A stretch of 64,000 nt of DNA from JAUVZL01 sp965603515 (GTDB taxonomy: Bacteria; Hydrothermota; Tepidihabitantia; SM23-42). A model generated the notes under the pieces. The model searched no databases, was not told where the DNA came from, and saw only the letters and a program-made list of their open reading frames with translations. The position numbers and the translations under genes were made by a program. Each line of letters opens with the position of its first letter. The first letter of the stretch is position 1. The stretch is taken from assembly GCA_965603515.1 (NCBI GenBank), contig CBFDDH010000001.1, positions 62,001-126,000 of the forward strand, read 5' to 3'. Shown here one piece after another: positions 17,421-24,876 of this stretch.

Positions 17421-17734
17421 TGCCGCTTTGTTTTTTGCGCTATGCGCTTCCTTTCCCTGAATTTTTCCTCGTACTTTATTAGCTGTCGTTCAATTTTCTT
17501 GAATGCTTCAGTTATGCCGAGATATATGTCATGGTCCTTGACTTGACTTGTAATAACTGAGTGTTTCACTGTAAAATTCAACTCAACGATACTATGGGCT
17601 TTGTCCTTTTCCAATATCAGATCGCCGTTTATCATATGATGAGAAAAGCGTTTCAGCTTCTCCATCTTCTTCTTGGCATAATCCTCTAGAGTATCATTAA
17701 GGTGAAAATTCTTCGCAGTGATATTCAACTCCAT
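17417..17734 (-). CDS. hpf: Ribosome hibernation-promoting factor, short form
   Basis: 105 residues of the S30AE/RaiA family: 'MELNITAKNFHLNDTLEDYA', 'KKMEKLKRFSHHMINGDLIL' and 'VELNFTVKHSVITSQVKDHDIYLGITEAFKKIERQL'. It binds the 30S subunit to inactivate ribosomes in starvation. The long-form C-terminal dimerisation domain is absent. First gene of the hpf-hprK-EIIA-ligase operon, with its promoter inside the 3' end of the ThiD2-ThiE gene. The -10 box lies so close to the ATG that the AAGGAGG site may fall before the transcript start. Confidence 0.92.
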   Translation of the reverse strand: MELNITAKNFHLNDTLEDYAKKKMEKLKRFSHHMINGDLILEKDKAHSIVELNFTVKHSVITSQVKDHDIYLGITEAFKKIERQLIKYEEKFRERKRIAQKTKRQ

Positions 17735-17745
17735 AAAACCTCCTT

Positions 17746-17773
17746 ATTATATTCACTATCTCTTTACTGTCAA
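17746..17773 (-). promoter_or_regulatory. Promoter for the hpf-hprK operon
   Basis: Minus strand: TTGACA (17768-17773), 16-nt spacer, TATAAT (17746-17751), a perfect match. It overlaps the last codons of the upstream gene, and the ATG lies 11 nt after the -10 box. Confidence 0.85.
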
Positions 17774-18766
17774 TGAATGTAAGTTGTTCTTTAGGTCCCC
17801 CTCAAAAAGAAAGGAAGAAACAGCAATCCCCGAAGCTCCCGCCCCAAGAACGCTCTTGTAATTATCGACCGAAATACCACCGATGCCCACAACCGGGATG
17901 GTAACTGCCTTGCATATCGCACTCAAGGCTCGGAGCCCGCAGACCTTTACATCGCTCTTTGTCTTGGTCGTAAAAATCGATCCCACTCCAATATAGTCAG
18001 CACCCTCTTTTTCAGCCCTTCTTGCCTGGGTAAGGTCGTGAGCTGATGAACCAATGATACTGTCATCCCCTAGTGTACGCCGTGCAACACCTATGGGAAC
18101 ATCTTTCTGGCCTAAATGTACACCATCTGCCCCACATGCCAGAGCGATGTCTGGTCGGTTATTTATAATAAACCTCATGTCACACGATTTCAGATTATTC
18201 GCGACGATACGGGCATAATTGAGGAACATCCTATCACTCAACGTCTGGATGCGAAGTTGGATCATTGTTGCACCATACTTCTTGAGAACCGAGATAACTT
18301 GTTTTAACCGGGGTTTCTTCACATATTTTTCGTCGAGGATCACATAAAGACTCGGATCAAAAATTTTCTTAAAGTGACTGCTAACCAATTTTTCAATAGC
18401 ATAAATTTGAAATCTTATCTTTTTTACCCTCGCGCTAACCTTTGGATAAGCACATTTCATGATTTCCTCGAGGATTCTGGAAGATTCCTTGGCGCGCGCG
18501 AAATTCGCGACCACCAAATCTACCATGTTTTTCTTGTCAGCTGAGTCAAACCCTGCTTTCGCACCAAGATCCTTTTGACTATCGCGAAAGCGAATAATCC
18601 TATGTATGGGCAGAGCTTTTTTCACCAGTAAGAACTTCTGCCTGATATACCTTACCCGAACGAGCAATCTCCGGTCAGTAATAGTAAATCTGATTGTGTC
18701 TTCAATAAATTTTAGGGACTCGTTTAATCGGTTGAGGTTTGCGTCTGCGATGCGCTCCCATTGCAC
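17756..18766 (-). CDS. thiE: ThiD2-ThiE fusion: HMP-P kinase plus thiamine-phosphate synthase
   Basis: 336 residues. Residues 1-130 match the ThiD2 alternative HMP-phosphate kinase domain: 'RIADANLNRLNESLKFIEDTI', 'RFRDSQKDLGAKAGF' and 'VVANFARAKESSRILEEI'. Residues about 140-336 are ThiE: 'LYVILDEKYV', 'GATMIQLRIQTLSDR', 'FIINNRPDIALACGADGVHLGQKDVP', 'IIGSSAHDLTQAR', 'GADYIGVGSIFTTKTK' and 'VVGIGGISVDN'. With thiC 4 kb away it supplies the HMP branch and final coupling of thiamine phosphate. Translation starts at GTG 18766; the -10 box ends 5 nt before it, so the mRNA should be leaderless, and no ribosome site is visible. Confidence 0.92.
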   Translation of the reverse strand: MQWERIADANLNRLNESLKFIEDTIRFTITDRRLLVRVRYIRQKFLLVKKALPIHRIIRFRDSQKDLGAKAGFDSADKKNMVDLVVANFARAKESSRILEEIMKCAYPKVSARVKKIRFQIYAIEKLVSSHFKKIFDPSLYVILDEKYVKKPRLKQVISVLKKYGATMIQLRIQTLSDRMFLNYARIVANNLKSCDMRFIINNRPDIALACGADGVHLGQKDVPIGVARRTLGDDSIIGSSAHDLTQARRAEKEGADYIGVGSIFTTKTKSDVKVCGLRALSAICKAVTIPVVGIGGISVDNYKSVLGAGASGIAVSSFLFEGDLKNNLHSLTVKR

Positions 18767-18771
18767 GTTTA

Positions 18772-18800
18772 ATTATAATAGAACAAGTTACTCATGTCAA
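18772..18800 (-). promoter_or_regulatory. Promoter for thiD2-thiE (leaderless)
   Basis: Minus strand: TTGACA (18795-18800), 17-nt spacer, TATAAT (18772-18777), then 5 nt, then the GTG start at 18766. Confidence 0.82.
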
Positions 18801-18856
18801 TGGGGAAAAGATGCAATATCGGGGTAACGGAGAAATACATTCGCTGGAATAAATTA

Positions 18857-18941
18857 ATAGCGTTATGATCGTTTAGACCGTTTTGATCGTTAATATCGTT
18901 GTTTTTCGCCCTACGCTTTACTCACTACGCCTTACGCTTTT
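18857..18941. repeat. Dispersed repeat family B, 85-bp copy
   Basis: 85 nt identical, base for base, to 23161-23245. Its right end supplies the last codons and stop of the racemase-like gene (stop at 18932-18934). Confidence 0.9.
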
Positions 18942-19627
18942 TCCAGACTGTACTCCACGGCACTTATCGCGTGGATCCTTGTCGTGTTAAGAAAAGGGAT
19001 CCCGAATTCATCTTTGGGTAAAATGAGAGGAAGCTCGGTGCAACCAAGGATGACCCCCTGTATAGATTCTTCAGCGATCATGCGCTTGATGATCACAAGC
19101 AGACCTTGTTTTGTCTCCTTCAATATCTTATTGTGCATTATCTCATTCATCAGCTTATTATGAATATACTCCTTTTCAGATTCTTCAGGGGTAATAATAT
19201 CAATGCTAGCCTTGGCAAAAATACGTTGATAAAAACCTGCGCTCATCGTTGTTTTCGTACCTAAAAGCGCTACCTTATGCAGACGGGCGTGCCTGGCAAC
19301 CTGGCATGTTGCTTTAACAATGCTGAGCATGGGTATGGGTGAACGTGCCTGTAAATCGTCAAAAACAATATGTGGTGTATTAGATGCAATGAGGGCAAAA
19401 TCAGCCCCGGCGCGATGCAGTACCTGCACGGCTTCAGCCAACCAAGCTACAGTCTTCTCAGTACTATCGGTCGTGACCGCACAAGGGAAATCCTTCATGT
19501 TTACGCTATAGATAATGACTTCAGGATAAGCACCTCTGGTTTTTTTTTGATAAAGTTCATTGATTATCCGATAGTACTCAGCTGTTGCCTCAGGACCCAA
19601 TCCACCGACAATACCGATCCTCTTCAT
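18932..19627 (-). CDS. Aspartate/glutamate racemase family protein
   Basis: 231 residues. Family blocks: 'GIVGGLGPEATAEYY' at the N-terminus, 'ADFALIASNTPH' (75-86), 'VALLGTKTTMSAGFY' and 'GVILGCTELPLIL' (191-203). PLP-independent racemases use a pair of Cys; here the first position is Ser82 and the second is Cys196. E. coli YgeA has a Thr/Cys pair and acts with restricted stereospecificity, so this may be a one-sided enzyme. GGAGGTC precedes the ATG. It is the third gene after CDF and GNAT. The C-terminus runs into a dispersed repeat. Confidence 0.85.
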   Translation of the reverse strand: MKRIGIVGGLGPEATAEYYRIINELYQKKTRGAYPEVIIYSVNMKDFPCAVTTDSTEKTVAWLAEAVQVLHRAGADFALIASNTPHIVFDDLQARSPIPMLSIVKATCQVARHARLHKVALLGTKTTMSAGFYQRIFAKASIDIITPEESEKEYIHNKLMNEIMHNKILKETKQGLLVIIKRMIAEESIQGVILGCTELPLILPKDEFGIPFLNTTRIHAISAVEYSLEKA

Positions 19628-19658
19628 AAGACCTCCATATCAACGATATATCACACGT

Positions 19659-20117
19659 TCAGACATCAGAATTTCTTCTCTTTGAAAGATATACAATGTC
19701 ACCGTGACGTTTGTAACCCATACGCTGAAATGCTTCCATTGAAACAGTATTCCAATCCTCGACAAGACAGGCGATTATCTCAATACCCAGATCATGCAAT
19801 CGCTCCTCCACTTCTCGTACCAACCGTGCGCCAAGCCCCTGTGTACGTTGCGCTGGAGTTACTGCCAACCGGTTAATCCAACCTTTACGTCCATCATGGG
19901 TACCAAAGATAGAGCCGATCAGTTCACCTTCACGCTCGGCTACCAAAAAAATAGCGGCTGAAGTTTTCAGTTCGCGTTCTATGCACTCACGTCGGTCTCG
20001 ACCCTTGGGCTTATATGGTAAGCCCGCATCCTGCCACAAGGAGATCAACCTATCATAATCTTTAATACAAAAAGAAGAAATGATGATCTTTCCGCCCTGA
20101 TCATCCAAAGTCTTCAT
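19659..20117 (-). CDS. GNAT-family N-acetyltransferase
   Basis: 152 residues from the ATG at 20117, preferred over an upstream in-frame TTG at 20162 because the domain begins soon after ('IIISSFCIKDYDRL'); it overlaps the CDF gene end by 17 nt. GNAT signature: 'FLVAEREGELIGSIFGTHDGR' (beta 4), then acetyl-CoA loop 'LAVTPAQRTQGLGARLVREVEERLHDLG', 'ACLVEDWNTVSMEAFQRMGYKRHGD'. It resembles the generic RimI-like group; the acceptor is unknown. It lies in an operon with a metal transporter and a racemase-like gene. Confidence 0.85.
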   Translation of the reverse strand: MKTLDDQGGKIIISSFCIKDYDRLISLWQDAGLPYKPKGRDRRECIERELKTSAAIFLVAEREGELIGSIFGTHDGRKGWINRLAVTPAQRTQGLGARLVREVEERLHDLGIEIIACLVEDWNTVSMEAFQRMGYKRHGDIVYLSKRRNSDV

Positions 20118-21033
20118 TATCGCCAATCGGTTCAGGGTGCACAGTAACCTCTGCACCTTCAATTCTTTGTTTGATCGTCAATTCGACTAATGATGCTATC
20201 TTATGCGCTTTGTCGAGATGAATATTGCGGCGTAAACGAACATGGACAGTTATTTCAAGTTTCCCGCCGTAATCATGGACATGAATGTGGTGTACATCAC
20301 TGATATCTTCACAACATAGCGCTGTCGCCCTGATATCGCTAATCAAATGATCTGATGGTGCCTCTCCGAGAAGCGTGCTACCTGACTCAAATATCATCAT
20401 GATACCAGTATACACAATAAACATGGCGATAATGATACTGAGAATTCCATCAACCTGATAGAATCCAAACCGAAATAGAATAAAACCAATAATAACGAGA
20501 ACCGTTGAAACCGCATCGGTACCATGATGCCAGGCATCTGCTTTTAAAGCCGCCGAATGAACGTGCTTGCCAAGATCATATGAAATAACGGACAGCAATA
20601 TCTTTGCAATAATTGTCACCGCAAGAATGACAATAATCAACGAGCTGGATTCAACCGGCACAGGCGTTCTAACCCGGCTAATGCCATTCATGAAAAACTC
20701 AAGACCAACGACTATCAGCATACAGGCAATAACGATTGCGACGATCCTTTCTGCCCTGCCGTGTCCAAAAGGATGTTTTTTATCGGGCGGCTTTGTTGAG
20801 ATCATAAAGCCAATAATAACAACAAGTGAGGATGCAACATCGGATAAGGAATGGACTGCATCGGCGATAAGGGCCATACTATTTACCATTATGCCGAAGA
20901 AGAACTTCACGGCCGAGATAAGGAGGTTTACTACGATGCTTAGACCACCAGCAAAATACCCACAGTTTTTCCTCTCATTACCTTTATCAAGATGAAAGCT
21001 AGAAATAATAACACTCATAAGTCTTTTCATCAT
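20101..21033 (-). CDS. Cation diffusion facilitator (CDF) metal transporter
   Basis: 310 residues with about six transmembrane helices followed by a cytoplasmic domain. Metal-site motifs are present in both halves: 'ADAVHSLSDVASS' in helix 2 (H-x3-D) and 'ADAWHHGTDAVSTV' in helix 5 (H-x3-D), with 'HPFGHGRAE' between. The C-terminal domain (about 215-310) is His-rich ('DVHHIHVHDYGG'). This fits proton-driven export of zinc, iron or manganese. First gene of the CDF-GNAT-racemase operon, with a consensus promoter 14 nt upstream and no clear ribosome site. Confidence 0.92.
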   Translation of the reverse strand: MMKRLMSVIISSFHLDKGNERKNCGYFAGGLSIVVNLLISAVKFFFGIMVNSMALIADAVHSLSDVASSLVVIIGFMISTKPPDKKHPFGHGRAERIVAIVIACMLIVVGLEFFMNGISRVRTPVPVESSSLIIVILAVTIIAKILLSVISYDLGKHVHSAALKADAWHHGTDAVSTVLVIIGFILFRFGFYQVDGILSIIIAMFIVYTGIMMIFESGSTLLGEAPSDHLISDIRATALCCEDISDVHHIHVHDYGGKLEITVHVRLRRNIHLDKAHKIASLVELTIKQRIEGAEVTVHPEPIGDNEDFG

Positions 21034-21046
21034 GGTCTCTGTTTTG

Positions 21047-21074
21047 ATTATAGATTATTTGCGATGATTGTCAA
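21047..21074 (-). promoter_or_regulatory. Promoter for the CDF operon
   Basis: Minus strand: TTGACA (21069-21074), 16-nt spacer, TATAAT (21047-21052). The predicted leader is only about 7-8 nt. Confidence 0.82.
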
Positions 21075-21116
21075 TTGCCGGGGTTGTCTGATTCATCTGG
21101 GCTATGGCCGCCCGAC

Positions 21117-21902
21117 TCAGCGCGTATTAATTGTGTTCAGTTCCTCGGCAAGTTCCTCTGAAGTATAATCTTGTTTTCTAACGCGCAGATCGAAATACAA
21201 AAGGACTGAACCGAGCACAGCTACAGGCATCCCCACTATCGTACTAATCGCTACGCCAAGAACCGGGATTATGCCAGCGATCGAATTGATACCCGCTACG
21301 ATTACTGCAAACATCAAATTGATGCCGAACACGCGCCACCAATTACCTTTAACAAGAGCATAGCTCTTAGAAAATGCCTCGATAATACCCGTTCCCCTAA
21401 TCATCACACACGGCAAAGCAAAACACCAACATACACCAAGATAAATGGCAAAAGGTATGCCGATTACGGTCAGGACAAGAGCACCGAGTGCCAAACCAAC
21501 AAGTATGCTCGTGCCCAACGCAGTGCCCAGTCGGGACCAAGCATACCTATATGAATCACTAAAACCAATGTCTTTATCATAATACTGCGCAGCAACGAAA
21601 TAAATCAAAGCGCATTGAACCAAAACACTGACTATGATAAAACCAATGTAGCCAAGCACGCCACCGATAATTATATATGGTAATACGCTCATCATCCTGT
21701 CGCTCTCGCTGAGCAAAGGAAATAGAAAAAAACCCCCATATATTGCTACGAAAAAAAACGCATTAAGAACACCGGTGATCGCAGCGATCGCCCAAAGTTT
21801 CGTGTAATTGCTTTTATAGATACGAAAAGCCTCGGAAAGAAGGTCTTCGAGTTTCCTCGGACCGAAGCTGATTTCTTGCGTTGTATTCAATTCTGTAGCC
21901 AT
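21117..21902 (-). CDS. Multi-pass membrane protein of unknown function
   Basis: 261 residues from the ATG at 21902, which overlaps the thrC stop (TAATG); an in-frame ATG 24 nt upstream is the alternative. An amphipathic N-terminus ('FGPRKLEDLLSEAFRIYKSNY') leads into about six hydrophobic helices with glycine-rich loops and 'GIIEAFSKSYALVKGNWWRVFGI'. This resembles the YciC / glycerophosphodiester-phosphodiesterase membrane-domain type of small integral membrane proteins, without any catalytic domain. The C-terminus is charged and cytoplasmic. Cotranscribed with threonine synthase; nothing ties it to threonine metabolism. Confidence 0.7.
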   Translation of the reverse strand: MATELNTTQEISFGPRKLEDLLSEAFRIYKSNYTKLWAIAAITGVLNAFFFVAIYGGFFLFPLLSESDRMMSVLPYIIIGGVLGYIGFIIVSVLVQCALIYFVAAQYYDKDIGFSDSYRYAWSRLGTALGTSILVGLALGALVLTVIGIPFAIYLGVCWCFALPCVMIRGTGIIEAFSKSYALVKGNWWRVFGINLMFAVIVAGINSIAGIIPVLGVAISTIVGMPVAVLGSVLLYFDLRVRKQDYTSEELAEELNTINTR

Positions 21903-23083
21903 TAGAAACGAAGGTCTTTTGCCCATAAGTGGGCGTATTTTATCCCGCTCGCGGTATTGAATAATACCACAGTTTCACTCTCGCGAATCCAATCTTGCTG
22001 GCGTAGGTATTTGAAGGCAACGAGGGTTGCTCCTCCTTCAGGACAACAAAAAATACCCTCGGTGTTTCCGATCTGCATTATCGCTTCGATCATTGCATCA
22101 TCCGGAACCGCGATCGCCGTACCCTTGCTTTCCTTTAGCGTACGCAGAATCAAAAAATCACCGATCGCCGCCGGTACGCGCAAACCATCGGCAATGGTCT
22201 CTGCGTCACGCCACGGGGTTGCCGTAGCTTCCCCTTGATTGAACGCAGTTACGATCGGTGCACACCCTTTAGCTTGAACTGATACCAAACGCGGCAACTT
22301 CGATTTTATCCAACCAAGATTCTTGAGTTCTTCAAATGCCTTCCACATGCCGATAAGACCAGTGCCGCCACCAGTTGGGTAAATGATAACATCGGGTAAG
22401 TTCCAGTTAAGTTGTTCCGCCAGCTCAAAACCCATGGTTTTCTTGCCCTCTATACGATATGGTTCTTTGAGCGTTGACATGTCAAACCTGCTATATTGAG
22501 CTACATCATGAGCTGCCTGCTGCCCGCAGTGAGTAATATACCCCTCCACGAGTTTTACCTGAGCTCCTCTTGCTATGCATTCAATAACAAAGGTCTTGGG
22601 CACGTCCTTAGGCATATAAACAAAGGATTTCAAGCCACCGAGTGCCGCATACGCACTCATAGATACCGCGGCGTTACCAGCTGATGGCACCGCCAGTTCT
22701 TGTATCCCGAATTCACGTGCCCGGGATACCGCAACCGACATGCCGCGGTCCTTAAAGGAGCCGGTCGGATTCTGGCTTTCGTCCTTGATATAGAGATTGC
22801 CAAAATCCAAAACTTCACCGAGGTTTCGGGCATGGATCAATGGCGTGAACCCTTCACCGAGTGAAAGGATGCTCTTGTTATTCTGCAAGGGAAGCAATTC
22901 TTTATAACGCCACAGGTTTGGTGCACGTTTTGCTATATCCTCGCGTTTGACTGCCTTGCGAACTTTTTTCAGGTCATAAAGAACGACCAGAGGTTTACCA
23001 CAAAACGAACAAAGATTCCAGCGTCTATCCGCCTCCAGCTTATTGCCGCATTTTGAGCACTCTAAGTGACTGACGAAAGCCAT
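21902..23083 (-). CDS. thrC: Threonine synthase
   Basis: 393 residues. It converts O-phosphohomoserine to threonine with PLP. An N-terminal zinc ribbon ('CSKCGNKLEADRRWNLCSFC', 9-28) precedes the catalytic fold. The PLP lysine lies in 'NPTGSFKDRGMSVAV', the phosphate loop is 'PSAGNAAVSMSAYAALGG', and 'YPTGGGTGLIGMWKAFEEL' and 'GIFCCPEGGATLVAF' are family blocks. The -10 box ends 5 nt before the ATG and no ribosome site is seen, so a leaderless mRNA is likely. First gene of a two-gene unit with a membrane protein. Confidence 0.92.
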   Translation of the reverse strand: MAFVSHLECSKCGNKLEADRRWNLCSFCGKPLVVLYDLKKVRKAVKREDIAKRAPNLWRYKELLPLQNNKSILSLGEGFTPLIHARNLGEVLDFGNLYIKDESQNPTGSFKDRGMSVAVSRAREFGIQELAVPSAGNAAVSMSAYAALGGLKSFVYMPKDVPKTFVIECIARGAQVKLVEGYITHCGQQAAHDVAQYSRFDMSTLKEPYRIEGKKTMGFELAEQLNWNLPDVIIYPTGGGTGLIGMWKAFEELKNLGWIKSKLPRLVSVQAKGCAPIVTAFNQGEATATPWRDAETIADGLRVPAAIGDFLILRTLKESKGTAIAVPDDAMIEAIMQIGNTEGIFCCPEGGATLVAFKYLRQQDWIRESETVVLFNTASGIKYAHLWAKDLRF

Positions 23084-23088
23084 GAATC

Positions 23089-23117
23089 ATTGTACACACA
23101 ATGTGGTAAATTGTCAA
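23089..23117 (-). promoter_or_regulatory. Promoter for thrC (leaderless)
   Basis: Minus strand: TTGACA (23112-23117), 17-nt spacer, TACAAT (23089-23094), 5 nt, then ATG at 23083. Confidence 0.78.
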
Positions 23118-23160
23118 TCATCCCGGCAAAATTATATAGCCATCATGTCACTGCGTCACT

Positions 23161-23245
23161 ATAGCGTTATGATCGTTTAGACCGTTTTGATCGTTAATAT
23201 CGTTGTTTTTCGCCCTACGCTTTACTCACTACGCCTTACGCTTTT
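23161..23245. repeat. Dispersed repeat family B, 85-bp copy
   Basis: Identical over 85 nt to 18857-18941. It lies in the spacer between the TPR gene stop and the thrC promoter. Confidence 0.9.
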
Positions 23246-23292
23246 CCTGTTCCTCCCATACTCCGATACCCCATTACTCCGTTACTATCGTT

Positions 23293-24027
23293 CTACTTGT
23301 CTTTTATTTCTTCAAGTAGTTCAAGCGCTTCAGGCTTATCATCTAATACAAAATCAGCCATGTAGGTTGGATCCTGTATGTCGAGCAACCTCTTCAAATA
23401 CCAACGTGCTTTCTCATAGTCCTTTTTCTTTATCCAGACTTTAGCCATATCAACGTAAAGCAAACTATAATTAGAATCTATTTCAATACCCTTATTGAGC
23501 GCTTCCGAGGATTTATTCAGATTGCCACCTAGTAACCCTGGTAATTCATAGTACAACATCGCTTTCACATCGAGCGCACCGGTATGTTCTGGATCCAGCT
23601 TCAGGATCTTATCTAGTTCTTTTTTTATCTCAGGGACTGATGCGAGAGAATTCAGCACGCCCTTTGTCTGCCCTATCCTACCGATATTAACAACATACCA
23701 AAAGTGAGCCCATTTAGAATTGCCATCGAGTTTAATCGCTTTTTTCGCGTGTTTCTTACCCGTTTCATATAATGCAAGCTTGTCTTTCTTACTATTAGCT
23801 TCGTCCCCTAGCAGATAATAAATCCTGGAAAGTTCATAAAGAGCACGTACATTTTCCGGTTCTTGTTCAATTACGTTGCTGAGTACCTCAGCACTCTTCG
23901 CGAGGTTTCCGCTGTTCAAATGGCGCGTTCCGAATAACTCAATTGCATTATCGATAAGAGAATCACTTGATTGAGCAGTAATAAGAGATACTACAACGAA
24001 TAGTCCTATTAAATAACGTCTTAACAT
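23293..24027 (-). CDS. Exported TPR-repeat protein
   Basis: 244 residues. Residues 1-19 are a signal peptide ending 'LITAQ'. Four or five TPR-like helical pairs follow ('NVRALYELSRIYYLLGDEA', 'YSLLYVDMAKVWIKKKDYEKARWYLKRLL'), with a 'GKKHAKKAIKLDGNSKWAHFWY' block. It is probably a periplasmic scaffold. A GGAGGTT site precedes the ATG. Last gene of the aminotransferase-to-TPR minus-strand group, separated from the deacetylase gene by an intercistronic repeat. Confidence 0.8.
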   Translation of the reverse strand: MLRRYLIGLFVVVSLITAQSSDSLIDNAIELFGTRHLNSGNLAKSAEVLSNVIEQEPENVRALYELSRIYYLLGDEANSKKDKLALYETGKKHAKKAIKLDGNSKWAHFWYVVNIGRIGQTKGVLNSLASVPEIKKELDKILKLDPEHTGALDVKAMLYYELPGLLGGNLNKSSEALNKGIEIDSNYSLLYVDMAKVWIKKKDYEKARWYLKRLLDIQDPTYMADFVLDDKPEALELLEEIKDK

Positions 24028-24048
24028 ATAACCTCCTCAGCACAATAG

Positions 24049-24100
24049 TTATTGGGCTTGGGTTATGAAGCTGGAATCCAGCATTCAGACCAAACCCATA
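24049..24100. repeat. Intercistronic repeat family A, copy
   Basis: Compact palindrome: 'TATTGGGCTTGGGTTATG' and 'AAGCTGG' pair with 'CCAGCATTC' and 'ACCAAACCCATA'. It fills the deacetylase-TPR gap. Confidence 0.7.
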
Positions 24101-24102
24101 TT

Positions 24103-24840
24103 CTATCTCTTGACGAGCATAGTCGCAATGGTGAAGTGATTAATGACCTTCTGCTTTATGCGGTCATAACGATAGATAAAATCGGGTTTTTCGAGAACCT
24201 TTGTTTTAAAACTCCTTGATGTATCAGTAATGTAAACGCTTTCTTTTTTGAGCAGCAAGTCATTACGACCGTCGCCGCCAAAACCGAACTCATAACCTGC
24301 TTTGCTAACTGCCCTAACAACTATCGGGTTTACTCTGTTGAATGGATAAGATATGCTCGTACATTCACCGAGTTCCTGCTGTAAAATTCTCCTGGATTCA
24401 AATACTTCGTATTCAACCTCCTGTTCACTCATCCTTGCAAGATTCCGATGGTTCATAGTGTGTGAACCGAATTCAATGCCCCAATCTTTCATCTCGTATA
24501 TCTTATCCCAGGATAGGTGCTGGACACGTTTACCCGTGATACTAATATCCCATAAATTATTCTGACCAATATAATTAACAATAAGAAAAACCACCGCTTT
24601 GACATTGTATTTCTTGAGGATTGGAAATGCATACTCATATATAGTATCTTCACCATCATCAAAGGTAATAACAATACCATCATCATTATCCCCTGGAAGG
24701 ACAATGTCTACGCCTTTGTCAGAAATAATTTCCAGGAACCTTGCGAACTGCTCTGGCGTGTTCCAGGTTCCGCAGAATTGGAATTCAGGAGTTATCCTGT
24801 GAAACTGTAGAGCTTTCATCCGGTTAGAAAACCTCGCCAT
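24103..24840 (-). CDS. NodB-type polysaccharide deacetylase
   Basis: 245 residues. The NodB metal-dependent deacetylase motifs are 'IVITFDDGED' (catalytic and metal Asp, about 54-63), 'GIEFGSHTMNHRNLA' (metal H-x3-H) and 'SISYPFNRVN'. Members remove N- or O-acetyl groups from cell-surface glycans. No signal peptide is seen, so a cytoplasmic or inner-face role alongside the neighbouring GT4 glycosyltransferase and MFS carrier is likely. It follows the MFS gene by 36 nt. Confidence 0.85.
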   Translation of the reverse strand: MARFSNRMKALQFHRITPEFQFCGTWNTPEQFARFLEIISDKGVDIVLPGDNDDGIVITFDDGEDTIYEYAFPILKKYNVKAVVFLIVNYIGQNNLWDISITGKRVQHLSWDKIYEMKDWGIEFGSHTMNHRNLARMSEQEVEYEVFESRRILQQELGECTSISYPFNRVNPIVVRAVSKAGYEFGFGGDGRNDLLLKKESVYITDTSRSFKTKVLEKPDFIYRYDRIKQKVINHFTIATMLVKR

Positions 24841-24876
24841 TTCCCGAGCGTAGATGCTAATGTTTTTTTTGAATTC

